From the NCBI GenBank assembly GCA_951213105.1, contig OX578146.1, positions 108,425,776 to 108,489,775 of the forward strand: a stretch of 64,000 nt of DNA, given 5' to 3'. Shown one piece after another: positions 43,716 through 54,724 of this stretch. The stretch's first letter is position 1. Each line of letters opens with the position of its first letter. The notes beneath the pieces are model-generated. The model ran no database searches, was not told the origin of the DNA, and saw only the letters and a program-made list of their open reading frames with translations. The position numbers and the translations under genes are program-made. This stretch comes from Amaurobius ferox. Its lineage: Eukaryota > Arthropoda > Arachnida > Araneae > Amaurobiidae.

Positions 43716-44567
43716 TTTAAGTCTAGGAAAAAACATATGCTACCTATAACAAACTTTTTCTGCTGTGTGCTTTATATCAATTCGCCGGAATATATTCCAC
43801 ACAATTAACCATCTCCATAGTCCCTGCCTCTGAAATCCCCTCTTCTTTCTCTCTCTATCTTAAACTACCACCAATAAAAGGAAGAAAAAAAAACACTTTC
43901 AGTTTCCTACATGGCCGTTTATAGCCCCCAAGAGGCTATATTGTATGCATACCCTTATCTTCAGAGAATTTCAAAACGCCACTTTCTACCTGTATCCCAG
44001 CAAATCATCGTAGGCCCAACTTACAACCACCCCCAGACACGACTTTTACAATCCCTCTCCATCCGCGCAAAGGGTAAGACTAGATAAAATTTTCAGTTCT
44101 CGTTCCTTCGACCGGGGAATAAGGAAAGCTTGATTTACATAATTTCGAATTTTAGCGCGCCGTTATCGGGGCTTAGTTCTCGAGAATTCAAGATTATCGA
44201 TTGAAGCATCTCCTAGAGCGTTTTCGGATGTGCTAACATCTCCAGCAGGAGACCGTGTGTATGTGTGTGTGCGTGGGGGGGGGGGGGGGGGGGATCTATG
44301 CACGGCGTGTAATTGACTCATAAAGCTGAGAGCCCCGGGCCTAGTTCTTAGCAGGATGGGAAGACCGGGCTGTAAATTAGAAGTATTGCATTTAGGGATG
44401 ACGTTTATTTCCTGTTATTATTTTGGAATGGTATCTTATTACAAGACTTCTATTGTGCATTTATCGTGTACCATTTAAATGTTCTAATCGGGAGATTTTA
44501 AAGCACGTTAAGGAATGGATCAGACATAACTTGGGGTGGTTACTCGAATAATTTGGAAGGGGGCTTA
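43716..44567. other. No gene recognised; G18 run
   Basis: Mixed-composition sequence with a TGTGTGTG-G18 block at 44260-44294. No frame or repeat that I can support. Confidence 0.45.
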
Positions 44568-44582
44568 TACAAGGTAGGATCA

Positions 44583-44702
44583 GCCAACGGCCCTACCGTG
44601 CAGAAAACACCGGTTCTCGTTAGATCACCGAAGTCAAGGAGCATCGGGCGCGGTTAGTACTTGGGTGGGTGACCACCTGAGAACACCGCGTGCTGTTAGT
44701 AC
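44583..44702 (+). rRNA. 5S rRNA sequence forming the SINE head
   Basis: Starts GCCAACGGCCCTACCGTGCA and ends GCTGTTAGTAC, exactly 120 nt. The type 1 internal promoter is recognisable: A-box about +50-64 (AGTCAAGGAGCATCG), the intermediate element about +67-72, and C-box +80-97 (TGGGTGGGTGACCACCTG). CGGTTCTCGTTAGATCACCG and GAGAACACCGCG are as in animal 5S. The first bases GCCAACGG would pair less well with the altered 3' end (CTGTTAGTAC) than normal, so I read it as a retroposed copy and not as a working ribosomal gene. Confidence 0.88.
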
Positions 44703-44967
44703 ATTTCGGGCGCGGTAACCCGGTGGTTTGCGCGCTGGATTTGCACGCTGCCACAACTGCCGCCGTGTTCATGCGGAGTACGATCACATTAAACATGTGG
44801 GTCCGTAAGTCCTTCCGGGAGGTTGGTGGTAGGGGAAGGAGGGTACGGTCCCTGTGGATGCCTCCCCCACTGGGTTCCGGTCTAAATTGGGTGGCACTTC
44901 CCGGTCTTCCAAACGGTTATCTTACACCTTTCTGGTAGGTCGGACGGTCTGGGTCTCAACAGCAACA
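44583..44967 (+). mobile_element. Composite SINE: 5S rRNA head joined to SINE family 1
   Basis: ACAAGGTAGGAT is present at both borders (44569-44580 and 44968-44979), repeating part of the mariner end, so the whole 385 bp entered as one unit. Bases 44583-44702 are a 120-nt 5S rRNA sequence; after four more bases, GGGCGCGGTAACCCGGTGGT starts the family 1 SINE, which runs to its 3' end and a CAACAGCAACAAC tail. About 31 bases with the B-box are missing from the tRNA-like part, so the tRNA-type promoter is broken and the 5S internal promoter may drive transcription instead. Dimeric 5S/tRNA SINEs are known in vertebrates (AmnSINE1); this one has an unrelated body. Confidence 0.85.
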
Positions 44968-45137
44968 ACAAGGTAGGATAAAAATTTCGGAGACTGTGCT
45001 GATATCTCCAACCCTGGAAACGAGGGGAACTATTTTACCGTGGCGTAGAAGCACATAGTACGCGAGATGTAAAAAGGAAGAAGCAGGTGTTTTTCCAGAC
45101 AATGTCAGTGAACTGTAGTCGTTCGCGTTCGTCGAAA

Positions 45138-45230
45138 ATGGAAATGGCGTTTAAAGAACAACGCGCGAATATCAAATTCTGCCAGCGTTTGGGGAAATCG
45201 CCGATCGAAACATTGCACCTGCTGCAGCAG
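45138..45230 (+). pseudogene. N-terminal fragment of mariner transposase
   Basis: MEMAFKEQRANIKFCQRLGK, then SPIETLHLLQQV, matches the first helix-turn-helix of mariner transposases (EQR-NIKFC-KLGKS-TET---L-Q). It stops where the right inverted repeat begins; all of the catalytic domain is deleted. It could at most encode a short DNA-binding peptide. Confidence 0.8.
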
Positions 45231-45375
45231 GTTGTACTGTACTGCGGAACTACTTCTTCCATTTCACATCTCGCGTCACATGTGCCTCTACGCCATGGTA
45301 AAATAGTTCCCCCTCTCCTTCAATCAGGGTTGGAGATATCAGCACAGTCGTCGAACTTTTTGATCCTACCTTGTA

Positions 45376-46701
45376 TATGATACAGAATTAGCTTCAAGAA
45401 TTGAAAGTACCCATTTCTCTTCATTACTCATATTTAAAATTGAATTACCACAATTGAATTACCCTATTGAATTTCCACATAATAAATCTATTTTTTAGTT
45501 TAGCCGACATCTGTGTTCTTATAAACCAATCTGAAACCATAAAGTAAACTCTCTACTTCAAAATTGTTTATTACGTGCCTTTTGCCAACGTTGGACAGCT
45601 ATAATCAATAACTATATGGCTAAAATATGCCTATCACATTAACTTCCCAATCTTAAAAGGTCCTTGCGTCATTTTTCCTTTATGTAAAAACCGTAATACC
45701 TCGTATGTTTACCATGGCCCTGCGATAGCCAGTTCTTTCTAAAACACTATCAACAATGGCATGTTCTTGGAGGCATTCTGTCTTCGAATAAGTAAGTAGC
45801 ATTTTTATGTAAACACCAGATTGCTGTTAGAGTTACGGCTGTGAAGAATACGAGGCGACCCCCCGTTCTATGTATTTAAAATGTGTCCAGAAGAATGAAA
45901 TAGAATAAATAGTAATTTCCTTTTGACACAATATTGAGGCATAGTATGAGTACATGTATTTTTGAACATTTTAAAATTAAGATTCCCTAATTATCAGTAT
46001 AATTAATTCGTATTTTTTCACAGTTGCAGGACTGAGTTCAGAATATAGGGAGATAAAAATAAATTGAAAGGTAAAAGAATTTTGGATACGTAGGAATATC
46101 CCTCCCTTATTGTTTCAGTTCTAATTTGCATTGCGATGCTAATTTATTTCCACAAAATTGACAGTTTAAATAAATATTTTAAGCTTTTCACCATAGAAAT
46201 ACATACAATGCCGGGCGTTTTATCTTATCGCAGCACCACCTGAATGATTGTCTCAAATGATATTGGCATTTTCTCAGTAAGGAGTTTTAACTCCTTTACC
46301 TCCATACTCCCAAACCTTGGCTTCTGGAATATCTGAGCTATTTTTGAGATATTTCCTAATTCAGCATTTTGAATCGTCTAAAAAAGTGGTGCTCAACCAT
46401 TGGGACATCGATATCGACTTCAACCTGCAGCTAGCATAGGCACATCATCAACCTCCTCCTTCGAACAGAAAAATATCAAGGAAATCTCAACAAACGGTTA
46501 CAGTTATATTAGACGAAAATATCCCAGGAGCCCCTACTGAATGTATTTTCAAAGTATGGCAATAATATCTCATAATTTAAAGCGAGAAAGATAAAGTACT
46601 GTTTCTTTAACTTGGCTCCAATAGAACTTTTCTCAGGAGGGACCTATAAAACTCCTATAATATTTATACGTAGGAGCTTTAAGCAATATAGGAACCTTAT
46701 A
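45376..46701. other. No gene; old repeat at 45530-45690
   Basis: 45535-45690 matches 18770-18910. Near 46385 GTGGTGCTCAACCATTGGGA resembles a hAT end but has no partner. Nothing else supported. Confidence 0.45.
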
Positions 46702-47570
46702 CAGTGTGTCCCAAAAAGATTGAAAAGCGATTTAATTCTTAACCTGTTGGAGATAAGTGGGCAATGTAAATTGCAAAAATGTTGAAAGTAAGGTAGGAAA
46801 TAAGACTACGTTAATGAAATAGTCCTGCCATTCATTTTCAAAAAGTGACACTTTTTAAATTTTTATACGACCCCCTTAGGCAAAGTGGATCAATCAGAAA
46901 ATGTTTATTTTTAATGCAACAAGATCATTAAAAAAAAACAGCATATCTGTATCTTTAAAATTGAACGAGTTATATTTAATTGAAAATTGAACATTGTGAA
47001 TGGGGACCTTATATCAAATTAGAAATGCAAATTTGTGACATATCACAAAAAAGATAAAACTAGATGATAATACATAGGATACCCAACCGCGTAGTGAATA
47101 CCACTGCTTTATATGATCTCTGTCTGTCTAATACTTTATTTAGATGCATTTGTGATAAAAAATGTTGACACATATTAACGTATTTTTGATTTAAAAAATT
47201 TCCATCGGCAATTTGTTTATGATCCCTATTTTCACTGATGAAACAGTCTTTCACATGGTACGGAAAAGTGGCATAAGTTAGATTTTTTCCTTTATCATAA
47301 TTCAATTGATTTTAAAGATACAGATATACGTTTTTTTTTTTTAATGATCTTGCTGCGTTAAAAATAAAATTTTTCTGATTGACCCAATTTGTCTAAGAGG
47401 GTCGTATAAAAATTTAAAAAGTGTAACTTATTGAAAATGAATGGGAGGACTATTTCATTAACGTAGTCTTATTTTCTACCTTACTTTAAACATTTTTACA
47501 ATTTACATTGTTCACTTATCTCCAACAGGTAAAGAATTAAAGCGCGTTTCAATCTTTTTGGGACACCCTG
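46702..47570. mobile_element. Mariner/Tc1-type MITE with ~270-bp inverted repeats
   Basis: CAGTGTGTCCCAAAAAGATT at 46702 and, inverted, CAGGGTGTCCCAAAAAGATT at 47570, each next to TA. The two arms (about 46702-46985 and 47290-47570) remain alike for ~270 bases (CTGTTGGAGATAAGTG, AAGACTACGTTAATGAAATA, AGATCATTAAAAAAAA). The 300-base centre has an 81-codon minus-strand frame (47060-47305) with no recognised family. GTGTCCCAAAAAG ends with TA duplications are common in Tc1/mariner-type MITEs of invertebrates. Confidence 0.85.
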
Positions 47571-47934
47571 TATAGGAGTATATATAGGGTTTGACTTAGG
47601 CAAACCACTGACGTCAGTGGGGCAAATTCAAGGATGAGATATACAATATCGACTAGCCTGATGCCCACCTTTGTGACCTTGAACGTCCAGGGGAGGGCAA
47701 ATGTCCCTCTTGCCCTCCCCCATGGACGTCCATGTCCACATCATGAAATAATCATGACTGAATTTAAATACGAATGAACAGCCACTTCATTGGATAATTC
47801 AGGTAATCATGGCATGTATATACGCCCAGATTCGTCAGAGCAAATTTTAACTGGTGAACAGTAACTTTTCCTTTACGTAGTATGTACTGCAACGAATGGG
47901 AGGGGGGGGGGGGGGGGGAGGGTATTTTAAAATA

Positions 47935-48360
47935 AAACCTTTCTTCAGAGCTGTTTGATTTTTCTGAAGTGAATCAAAATGTATTTTTTATTTAAATTCG
48001 GGAGAAAAAAAAAAGGGGGGGGGGGGAGCTTTTCCAATATTAAAAACGTCAAAAAAGCAACTTTTATCTGCAATACACGATATAAATCCCTCTTCCATTT
48101 TTCATTATTTTTTCCCCACGAAGGGGAGAAAGAATTTTTCCTGCACAAAACTTCTAAACAATTGGCTGTAGGTGAAAAAATTATGCAAATAGCCTCGATA
48201 TCCCATATTGAAGGATCAAAAGGAAAAAGTTTTAAATTTTCATCAATACATATCATTCTGGATGGAACTGGATCAGATAGAATATTCTTGTGGCAGAGTA
48301 CTTACGTTGGATATTTCAGCAAATGATGGTGGCATTGGCAAATCTTGTATAAAATAAAAT
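47935..48360 (+). repeat. Dispersed repeat family L, copy 1
   Basis: Shares with 52555-53000: AAATCCCTCTTCCATTTT, AAGAATTTT-CC, AACTTCTRAAC, AAAATTATGCAAATAGCCT, GGAACTGGAT, GAGTACTTACG and GGCATTGGCAAATCTTGT. Contains G/A runs at 48010-48030. Open frames on both strands (47979-48326, 47945-48256) are chance. Confidence 0.7.
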
Positions 48361-48776
48361 GAAAATAAAACCACATAAATATTTAAAAAAAAATTATCAA
48401 AAACATAGATTGTGCGCACCTCTAGCGATAGTTTCTAAAGGAAGATAAATGAATATTGCAATAAGAGCTTTCATGTACAAATAGAAATATGTGATTTACA
48501 CAGTTTTTTTTACCACACGTTAAAACTAATAGATTATTAATAGAATTTGTATCATACACCTAAGTGACACTGAGTAAGTAATGGATTACACATCCAAAAC
48601 TGCTAAAGGGAAAAAATCTTGAAACTTTGCATACACGTGGGCATTAGCCTATAAACAATGAAAAAAATCTAAAATCTTGAAATTTTGTTCGAAAAATTTA
48701 TAAATCTCGGAATTTTTTGCTCCAACATTATTCCAGCCATTACTCGAGAACAGCTAGACATACAAAAATCGTTTTT

Positions 48777-50082
48777 AACACTTTACAACAAAGTTGAAAA
48801 GTGTTTATGACTTTGTTCATTCTGTCTGTCTGTCTGTCTGTCCGTTAGCACGATAACTGCCGTAAAAATGACTTAATCAAAATGAAATTTTAGTATGTTG
48901 TTCAGACGGTCTGTAGAACCTATGGGAATATAAATGAATAATATTACCCAATTAGTTTTGGATTGAACCCGGGTCGAAAAAATGAAATACATTGAGCCCT
49001 ATGAGACCTAATTTTTCAAACATTTTTTAAGGGGATTTAAAATTCACAAATTGCTTCGAAAATTCTAGGTAATATTCAAATTGTTCCATAAAATATATAA
49101 AAAAAAATTCAGCGAAATATATTCAATAGTTTTTTAAATAAAAATTAAAATAATAATTACACCTCTTATATAAAACGATCACGTGACCATGATATGAAAC
49201 GATCACATGACCCACTTTAAATGATATATGGCATCCATCTTGTTTCAAAATCGTGATTTTTTTAAGTTCTTTTTAATTCATATTGAGTGCTGTATCCGTC
49301 CTAAAACTACTTTATTTTTGCTTAAATTCTGTGCATCTACATACTGAAACAACGCAATGACAATATATTTGAATTTAAATGCTCATCTAAATTTGATTAT
49401 TTCTACAACTAAGCCTATTTTTCACCTATGTAAAATGTAAACAGCAAAATATGTAGAATGAGTTGTATTAGAATTCCTGTATTTTTTTAACACAAAATAA
49501 TTTAGTCCATGGAGTCTGCATGACTGATATGAATGAAATATTAATTGATTTCATAAAGAGAAGGACGATTTTTTTCGATGAAGTTTCAAGCATAGAGTTT
49601 AATTTTTTGTAGCTCCATGGTCTTAAACAAAATGTTTAAATAAAATAAATTATTATAGTATTGTGATGAATGACATGAATGGGAGAAAGTTATGAATGAA
49701 ATCCTGTTTTTATAGAAAGATCCAGGCGTGTTATTTTTTCTATGACGTCATTTGAATTAATTTCAGTTGTTTTCGATGAATTTTCAAATATAATAAATTA
49801 TCGTAGTATTATGATAATTCTAAAACTATTACCGAGGAATGTATAACATTTTAGAGATGTTTAAACCAGGCAATTTATATTTCAATGCCGTCATTTGAAT
49901 GAAGTTCATTTTTTTCGATGAAGGTTTAAGTTTTTAAATATAATAAATTAATGCAGTATTGTGATAAGTTTCAAAATATTACCGAGGAATGTATTGCATT
50001 TTAGATTTGTTTAAATAAAATTGCATTGAAGTTGGAAAGTGTTTCATAATCAATGCTTTAAGCATGATTGATCTTTCTTGTT
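48777..50082 (+). repeat. ~1.3-kb repeat, copy 1 of a tandem pair
   Basis: Opens with AACACTTT and, 13 bases on, AAAGTGTT (a small hairpin), then TATGACTTTGTTCATTCTGT, GCACGATAACTGCCGTA, AAATGAAATTTTAGTATGTT, and ends with AAAGTGTTTCATAATCAATG and GCATGATTGATCTTTCTTGT. A block (TTTCGATGAAG-TTTAAG ... AATAAATTA-TAGTATTGTGAT) is repeated three times near 49570, 49770 and 49915. No coding frame. Confidence 0.8.
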
Positions 50083-51073
50083 AACACTTCACAACATAGT
50101 TAAAAAGTGTTTATGACTTTGTTCATTCTGTCTGTCCGTTTGCACGATAACTGCCGTACAAATGACTTCATCAAAATGAAATTTTAGTATGTTGTTGAGA
50201 TGATCTATGGAACATATGGGAATGTAAATTAATAATATCACCCAATTAGTTTTAGATTGAAATCGCATTGAAAAAATGAAATACATTGAACCATATGAGA
50301 CATAATTTTTCAAACATTTTTTAAGCGAATTTTAAATTCACAAATTGCTTCGAAAGTTTTAGAAAATATTCAATTTATCCCATAAAATATATAAAAAAAG
50401 TTTCAGCAAAATATGTTCGGTAGTTTTTTAAATAAAAATTGAAATAATAATTACACCCATATAATATGAAGAGATCGTGTGATTCACTTCAAAATACAAT
50501 ATGGCATCCATCTTTTTCCCAGAGTAAAAATCGTAATTTTTAAAGTTCTTTTAAATTTATATTTTGTGTTGCATCCGTCCTAAAACCGCTTTATTTTTGC
50601 GTAATTTTTGTGCATCTATATTCTGAGACAACGAAATTACAATATTTTTGAGTTTAAATGATCATCAAACTTTAAAAATGGTTGTAGAAAGTAGTGATTA
50701 TTTCTACAACGAAGCTTAATTTTAATGAATGCAGAATGTAAACAAGTGATTGTAAAGATGAGTTGTATAAGAATTGCTGAATTTTTTTGCAAGCAAAATT
50801 ATTTGACTCTGGAGTCTGGAAAAAAGTGTATGAATGAAATAATCACTACTTTTACATACAGAACTAGACGATTCATATTTCGATGACGTCATATGAATAA
50901 AGTTCATCTTTTTCGATGAAGTTTTTAAGTTTTCAAGTAAAATATATTATCGTAGTTAATTAAATAATAATAAGATAATTAAAAGAATATCACTGCTGGA
51001 TGTATCGAATTTTGCATTTCCGTCGAAAAGTGTTTCATAATCAATGCCTTATGCATGACTGATCTTACTTGTT
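50083..51073 (+). repeat. ~1-kb repeat, copy 2 of a tandem pair
   Basis: Same start (AACACTT ... AAGTGTTTATGACTTTG) and end (GTGTTTCATAATCAATGCCT, GCATGACTGATCTTACTTG) as copy 1. It has the TTTCGATGAAG block only once, which explains its smaller size. Confidence 0.8.
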
Positions 51074-52554
51074 ATATAATTATGTCCCGAAAAAACATCC
51101 TGATTTTTCTTAATTAAAACGAACTGGATTTCCTACTGAAATTGTTTTTATATATTCATAAATAGTAACCTATTTCTGAAAAAAACACTTCCGCGCTGAG
51201 ATAATAAACAGATAAAAACACAACTTACAATTTTAGATAATAACAGATATACCCGCATTTTCTCGTGATTTAAAATACATGCAAATTCCCGTAGTATTTC
51301 TAAATGACTTTGTTATTCAAAACATCCCATTAAAATATTTAATTTAGTTCTCCATAAAAAAGAATGTATAAAGATCTTTGTTCTCGGTAAATTATCTTCA
51401 GACAGATCTAAAGAATAAAACGTCCTGTTCCCGTTTGTAAAACAAATTTACAAAAAATATGAAATTGAATCAACATAGGGCAAAATGACAGCGCTAAAAC
51501 AGTATTAAAAGAGATATATATATACACCTGTACCATTTTTATTCTGTTTCAACCATTGGATAAACACAATATATGAGTTTGAAAACTCTTCGCCAAAATA
51601 AAACAGATGACGCGTGAAATTGAATATATCAATAATTCCTATAATCTTTAAACCCAAAAGCCGTAAAAGATGTAATGCAACCAAAAATGTAATTTATTTT
51701 CATATGCGTTTCTTAATTATTTAAATCGGAAAAGATTTAATAAAAATCGTCTGCTGCATAATTTCATTGAATTTAATTCGGTTGTTAGCAACATGATATC
51801 CTTTTCTTCAAATACATTTTCAGAAAAATATCGTTTGCAAAATGCTATCTCTATGGAAGGTTCGTTTTTTATTAATATCTCGACAACCCCTGGTCCTAGA
51901 AACTTGAAACATGAACTAAATTTTAAGTGGGGCTATTCCAAGCCTACACACAAAATTTCATGAAAATCAATGTATAGCCGTTCTCCTTCAATGATGAGAC
52001 AAACAAACAAACGAACACACACACACATACACATATTTTCAATTTTATTTATATAGATTTTTATCAATATTGGATTACATAGCCCATTTAAAAGGAGATG
52101 AGAGTACAGCGTTAATTAGTTTAATTTGGAAAAGTACTTCTGACAAAAATGGTGATGGTGGTAAATATCGTACAGAGTATGATTGCAAAAGTATAGAAAA
52201 CGTGTGTGGAAGCTGAATAAGTTATTGCAACAAGTAAGACTCAAGTGCGTAAACGCAAAGATAAAGCAAACACCATTTTTATCGCCATTAGAAACTTTGA
52301 AGAATAATTTAGAATTTACACAGAAACATTTAGAATTCATTTCACAATAATAACATGGCTGTACAGAAAACAGATTTTTAGTAAAGCTGCAACAATATTA
52401 GCAAGTCTTCAAGAGTCAATCTTACCAGTTTGAGTCTGCAAAATTTCTTCAACATTGGAACTTTATAGCAAATTAAACATATTATTATTATTATTTTAAT
52501 ATTTAAGTTGTAGCATAGTAGAAAAGGTAATGTTGAGAATTTAACTGGAATTTT
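51074..52554. repeat. AT-rich stretch with one repeat 3' end
   Basis: 51840-52060 (TTAATATCTCGACAACCCCT, CACAAAATTTCATGAAAATC, GTATAGCCGTTCTCCTTCAA, GACAAACAAACAAACGAACA, then ATTTATATAGATT) is the typical 3' part of widespread arthropod interspersed repeats. No gene elsewhere; short frames at 52116 and 52378 are unsupported. Confidence 0.5.
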
Positions 52555-53000
52555 TGAATAAAACTTTCTTTCAGAGCATTTCAATTCAGTTTAAATCATT
52601 CAAAATTTATTGCACTATTCAAATTCGAATAAAAGGAAAAAGAAAAACACTCTACTCCAATACTCAAAACATCCAAAATGCAACTTTCATCTCCAATATT
52701 CCATATTAAATCCCTCTTCCATTTTCCCTTTCTTCGCAGAGAGGGATAAAGAATTTTCCCCGCGAATAACTTCTGAACTTGCATGTGGATGGGTAAAATT
52801 ATGCAAATAGCCTGGATTCTCCATATTGGAAGATCAAAAGAAAAATGGTTTAAAGTTTTATTAACACATCTGTATCTGGATAGAACTGGATTGTATGGCC
52901 CATTCCAGACGAGTCAAAGTACGACGTGGGTACTTAGAAGATTTGGAAGGATTCTTCAGCAGAGGATGTTGGCGTTGGTAAATCTTGTTTAAAGGAACAT
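52555..53000 (+). repeat. Dispersed repeat family L, copy 2
   Basis: Best-preserved copy: CTTTCTTTCAGAGCATTTCA, AAATGCAACTTTCATCTCCA, AAAATTATGCAAATAGCCTG, TCTGTATCTGGATAGAACTG, AGTACGACGTGGGTACTTAG and GGTAAATCTTGTTTAAA. No terminal repeats found. Confidence 0.7.
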
Positions 53001-53274
53001 AAATATTTGAAAAAGTAAAGAAAACATGGATTGGTATATCCCTACTTATATTTTCAGAGCAAAGTTATAAGTAATTTGTATCATATAAGCTGTTAGCGAT
53101 TGAAGATGTACGCACCCCTTTTTTTTTAACATTTATAAATGGCGAAACTGTCAGGAATACAATGAGCACCTGTTAAGTTCGGTGGCGTTTTAAATCTTGT
53201 TAAAAGGAAGTACTTTGAACCGCCGAAAAGGAACACCTTAAATATTCCGCGTTCTACTAATTGATATAATTCAA

Positions 53275-53415
53275 CTTGCACTGACACACCTGTATCTGGA
53301 TAGAACTCGAATCAATGGCTTATTTTGGAAGATTTAGAGTACGGCGTGAGTACTTCAAATATTTTGATGAGGTCTACACAACCAAGGATGTTGTCGCGTG
53401 TAAATCTCGCTAAAA
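53275..53415 (+). repeat. Dispersed repeat family L, partial copy 3
   Basis: CACCTGTATCTGGATAGAAC, GAGTACGGCGTGAGTACTTC and GTGTAAATCTCGCTAAA match the 3' third of copy 2. Confidence 0.65.
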
Positions 53416-53479
53416 GTTCATAAACATTTGCGAAAGAACGAAAATTGTGTATTGGCAAAGCTCTGCTTATATATTTTAA

Positions 53480-53643
53480 CCTTTTGCTTACGGGTGGGAC
53501 AGCGTCAATTCCAACCTCTCAAAAGAACAACCTCTCAAACAGCCTCTCGAACAACCTCTCAAAAAGACAGTTATTTAACATATCTTATCCTAAACAGTTC
53601 GGTCCCCCTTTGCAGGCATTGGCGTCCACCCGTAAGCAAAAGG
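53480..53643. mobile_element. piggyBac-type MITE with TTAA duplication
   Basis: TTAA (53476-53479) is followed by CCTTTTGCTTACGGGTGG; the inverse CCACCCGTAAGCAAAAGG is followed by TTAA (53644-53647). The 18-base inverted repeats are perfect. The 164-bp interior has three or four CCTCTCAAA/CCTCTCGAA words and no gene. TTAA duplication with CC-starting ends is characteristic of piggyBac. Confidence 0.88.
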
Positions 53644-53647
53644 TTAA

Positions 53648-54724
53648 AGATTACTGTATAAGCAACTTGGAACAAGTAATCTTTTGAAGATTGAATTCTA
53701 ACATATAACTTTAGCTACTTTTTAGCAACATTTGAAAATGGTGAAAAAGTCAAGAATCCAATCAATACCCGCTAATTTTAATGCCGTTGGTATTTGTTCG
53801 GAGGAATGTCCGCTTATTTAGGATAATATAGATACAGATAACATCACTCAATTTCCAAATCACCTGCTTAAACCAAAATCATTTCCTCCTTTCGTTTCAA
53901 CGCATGTATAGTCGCCTGTAAGTAATTGCCACGCATGCGCACAAACATCCACTTCTTCCCATAACAACATCCAGCAAACCGGAGAAAGAAAGAACAATAT
54001 TGAAAATTTTGAGTTTCATGCTTTTGGTTGATAATTAACAGAAAATAGACTAATTAAAAAAAAATGCATTTGGTTAGAAATCGAAGGTCTATACCCATAT
54101 TTTTACCTGAACTATAGAACTGCTTTAATTTTCTTTTTACGGGTATGAGAGCGAAATAAGAAAATAAATAAGAAAACATGCATATTTCGATGTATTTAAA
54201 AATAAATAAATAAATACAGAAGGAATTGTCCCACGGGTTCGATTCAACAATGGTTAAAAAGAACTTTCTTTGATCTTACCGAAAATGTCGAGCTGGAAGC
54301 TCTGTGATAATACTTTCGATCGCTAAGGAACCGATTTGTACGAAATCTGTTAAAAGTGCTTCAACATAGAATAACTAAACTAATTCGAATTTAAAAAGAA
54401 AAGTCGACAAGGTCTGTTGTACCAGGAGTTTAGACAACCCAGTACACCTAATTTCATGGCTGTCCGAAGGTTACATTTACCGCTACAGAAGACACAGACA
54501 TCTTATTTTATAATGCAAGAAAAAAAAATATGTGTAGAATCTTCTTAATATAGAATGAGCTCTAGAATCTAGATTGATTTCTAGAATCTAGATTAATTTT
54601 AGAAATAGATTGATTTCAATTAAAGTCACTGGTTATATTGCAGTTTTAAAATTATAAATAGCATTTAATAGATGGACCATATAGTTTAGTGGAGGTGTGT
54701 GTATTTTAAAATGGCTTTAGTACT
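53648..54724. other. AT-rich stretch, no gene; one repeat 3' end
   Basis: 54416-54520 (TCGACAAGGTCTGTTGTACC, CACCTAATTTCATGGCTGTC, AGAAGACACAGACATCTT) has the form of the interspersed-repeat 3' ends at 27700 and 59710. CTAGAATCTAGATTGATTTC at 54560-54600 is a small local repeat. Confidence 0.45.

Larger units (their letters stand above)
44568..45375 (+). mobile_element. Mariner-derived MITE, interrupted by a SINE
   Basis: The ends TACAAGGTAGGATCA (44568) and, inverted, the same at 45375 are next to TA on both sides. The inverted repeats run about 115 bases (ACTGTGCTGATATCTCCAAC, GGGGAACTATTTTACC, CGCGAGATGT). The interior has only the first ~30 codons of a mariner transposase. The SINE at 44583-44967 lies inside the left inverted repeat, so the mariner insertion is older. 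Confidence 0.85.

Noticed and set aside
44583..44702. Functional 5S ribosomal gene
   Set aside because: The flanking duplication and attached SINE show it is a retroposed head, and no tandem 5S array surrounds it.
47060..47305. Transposase gene in the 46.7-kb MITE
   Set aside because: 81 codons without any DDE motif or helix-turn-helix that I can recognise; reported only as an unassigned frame.
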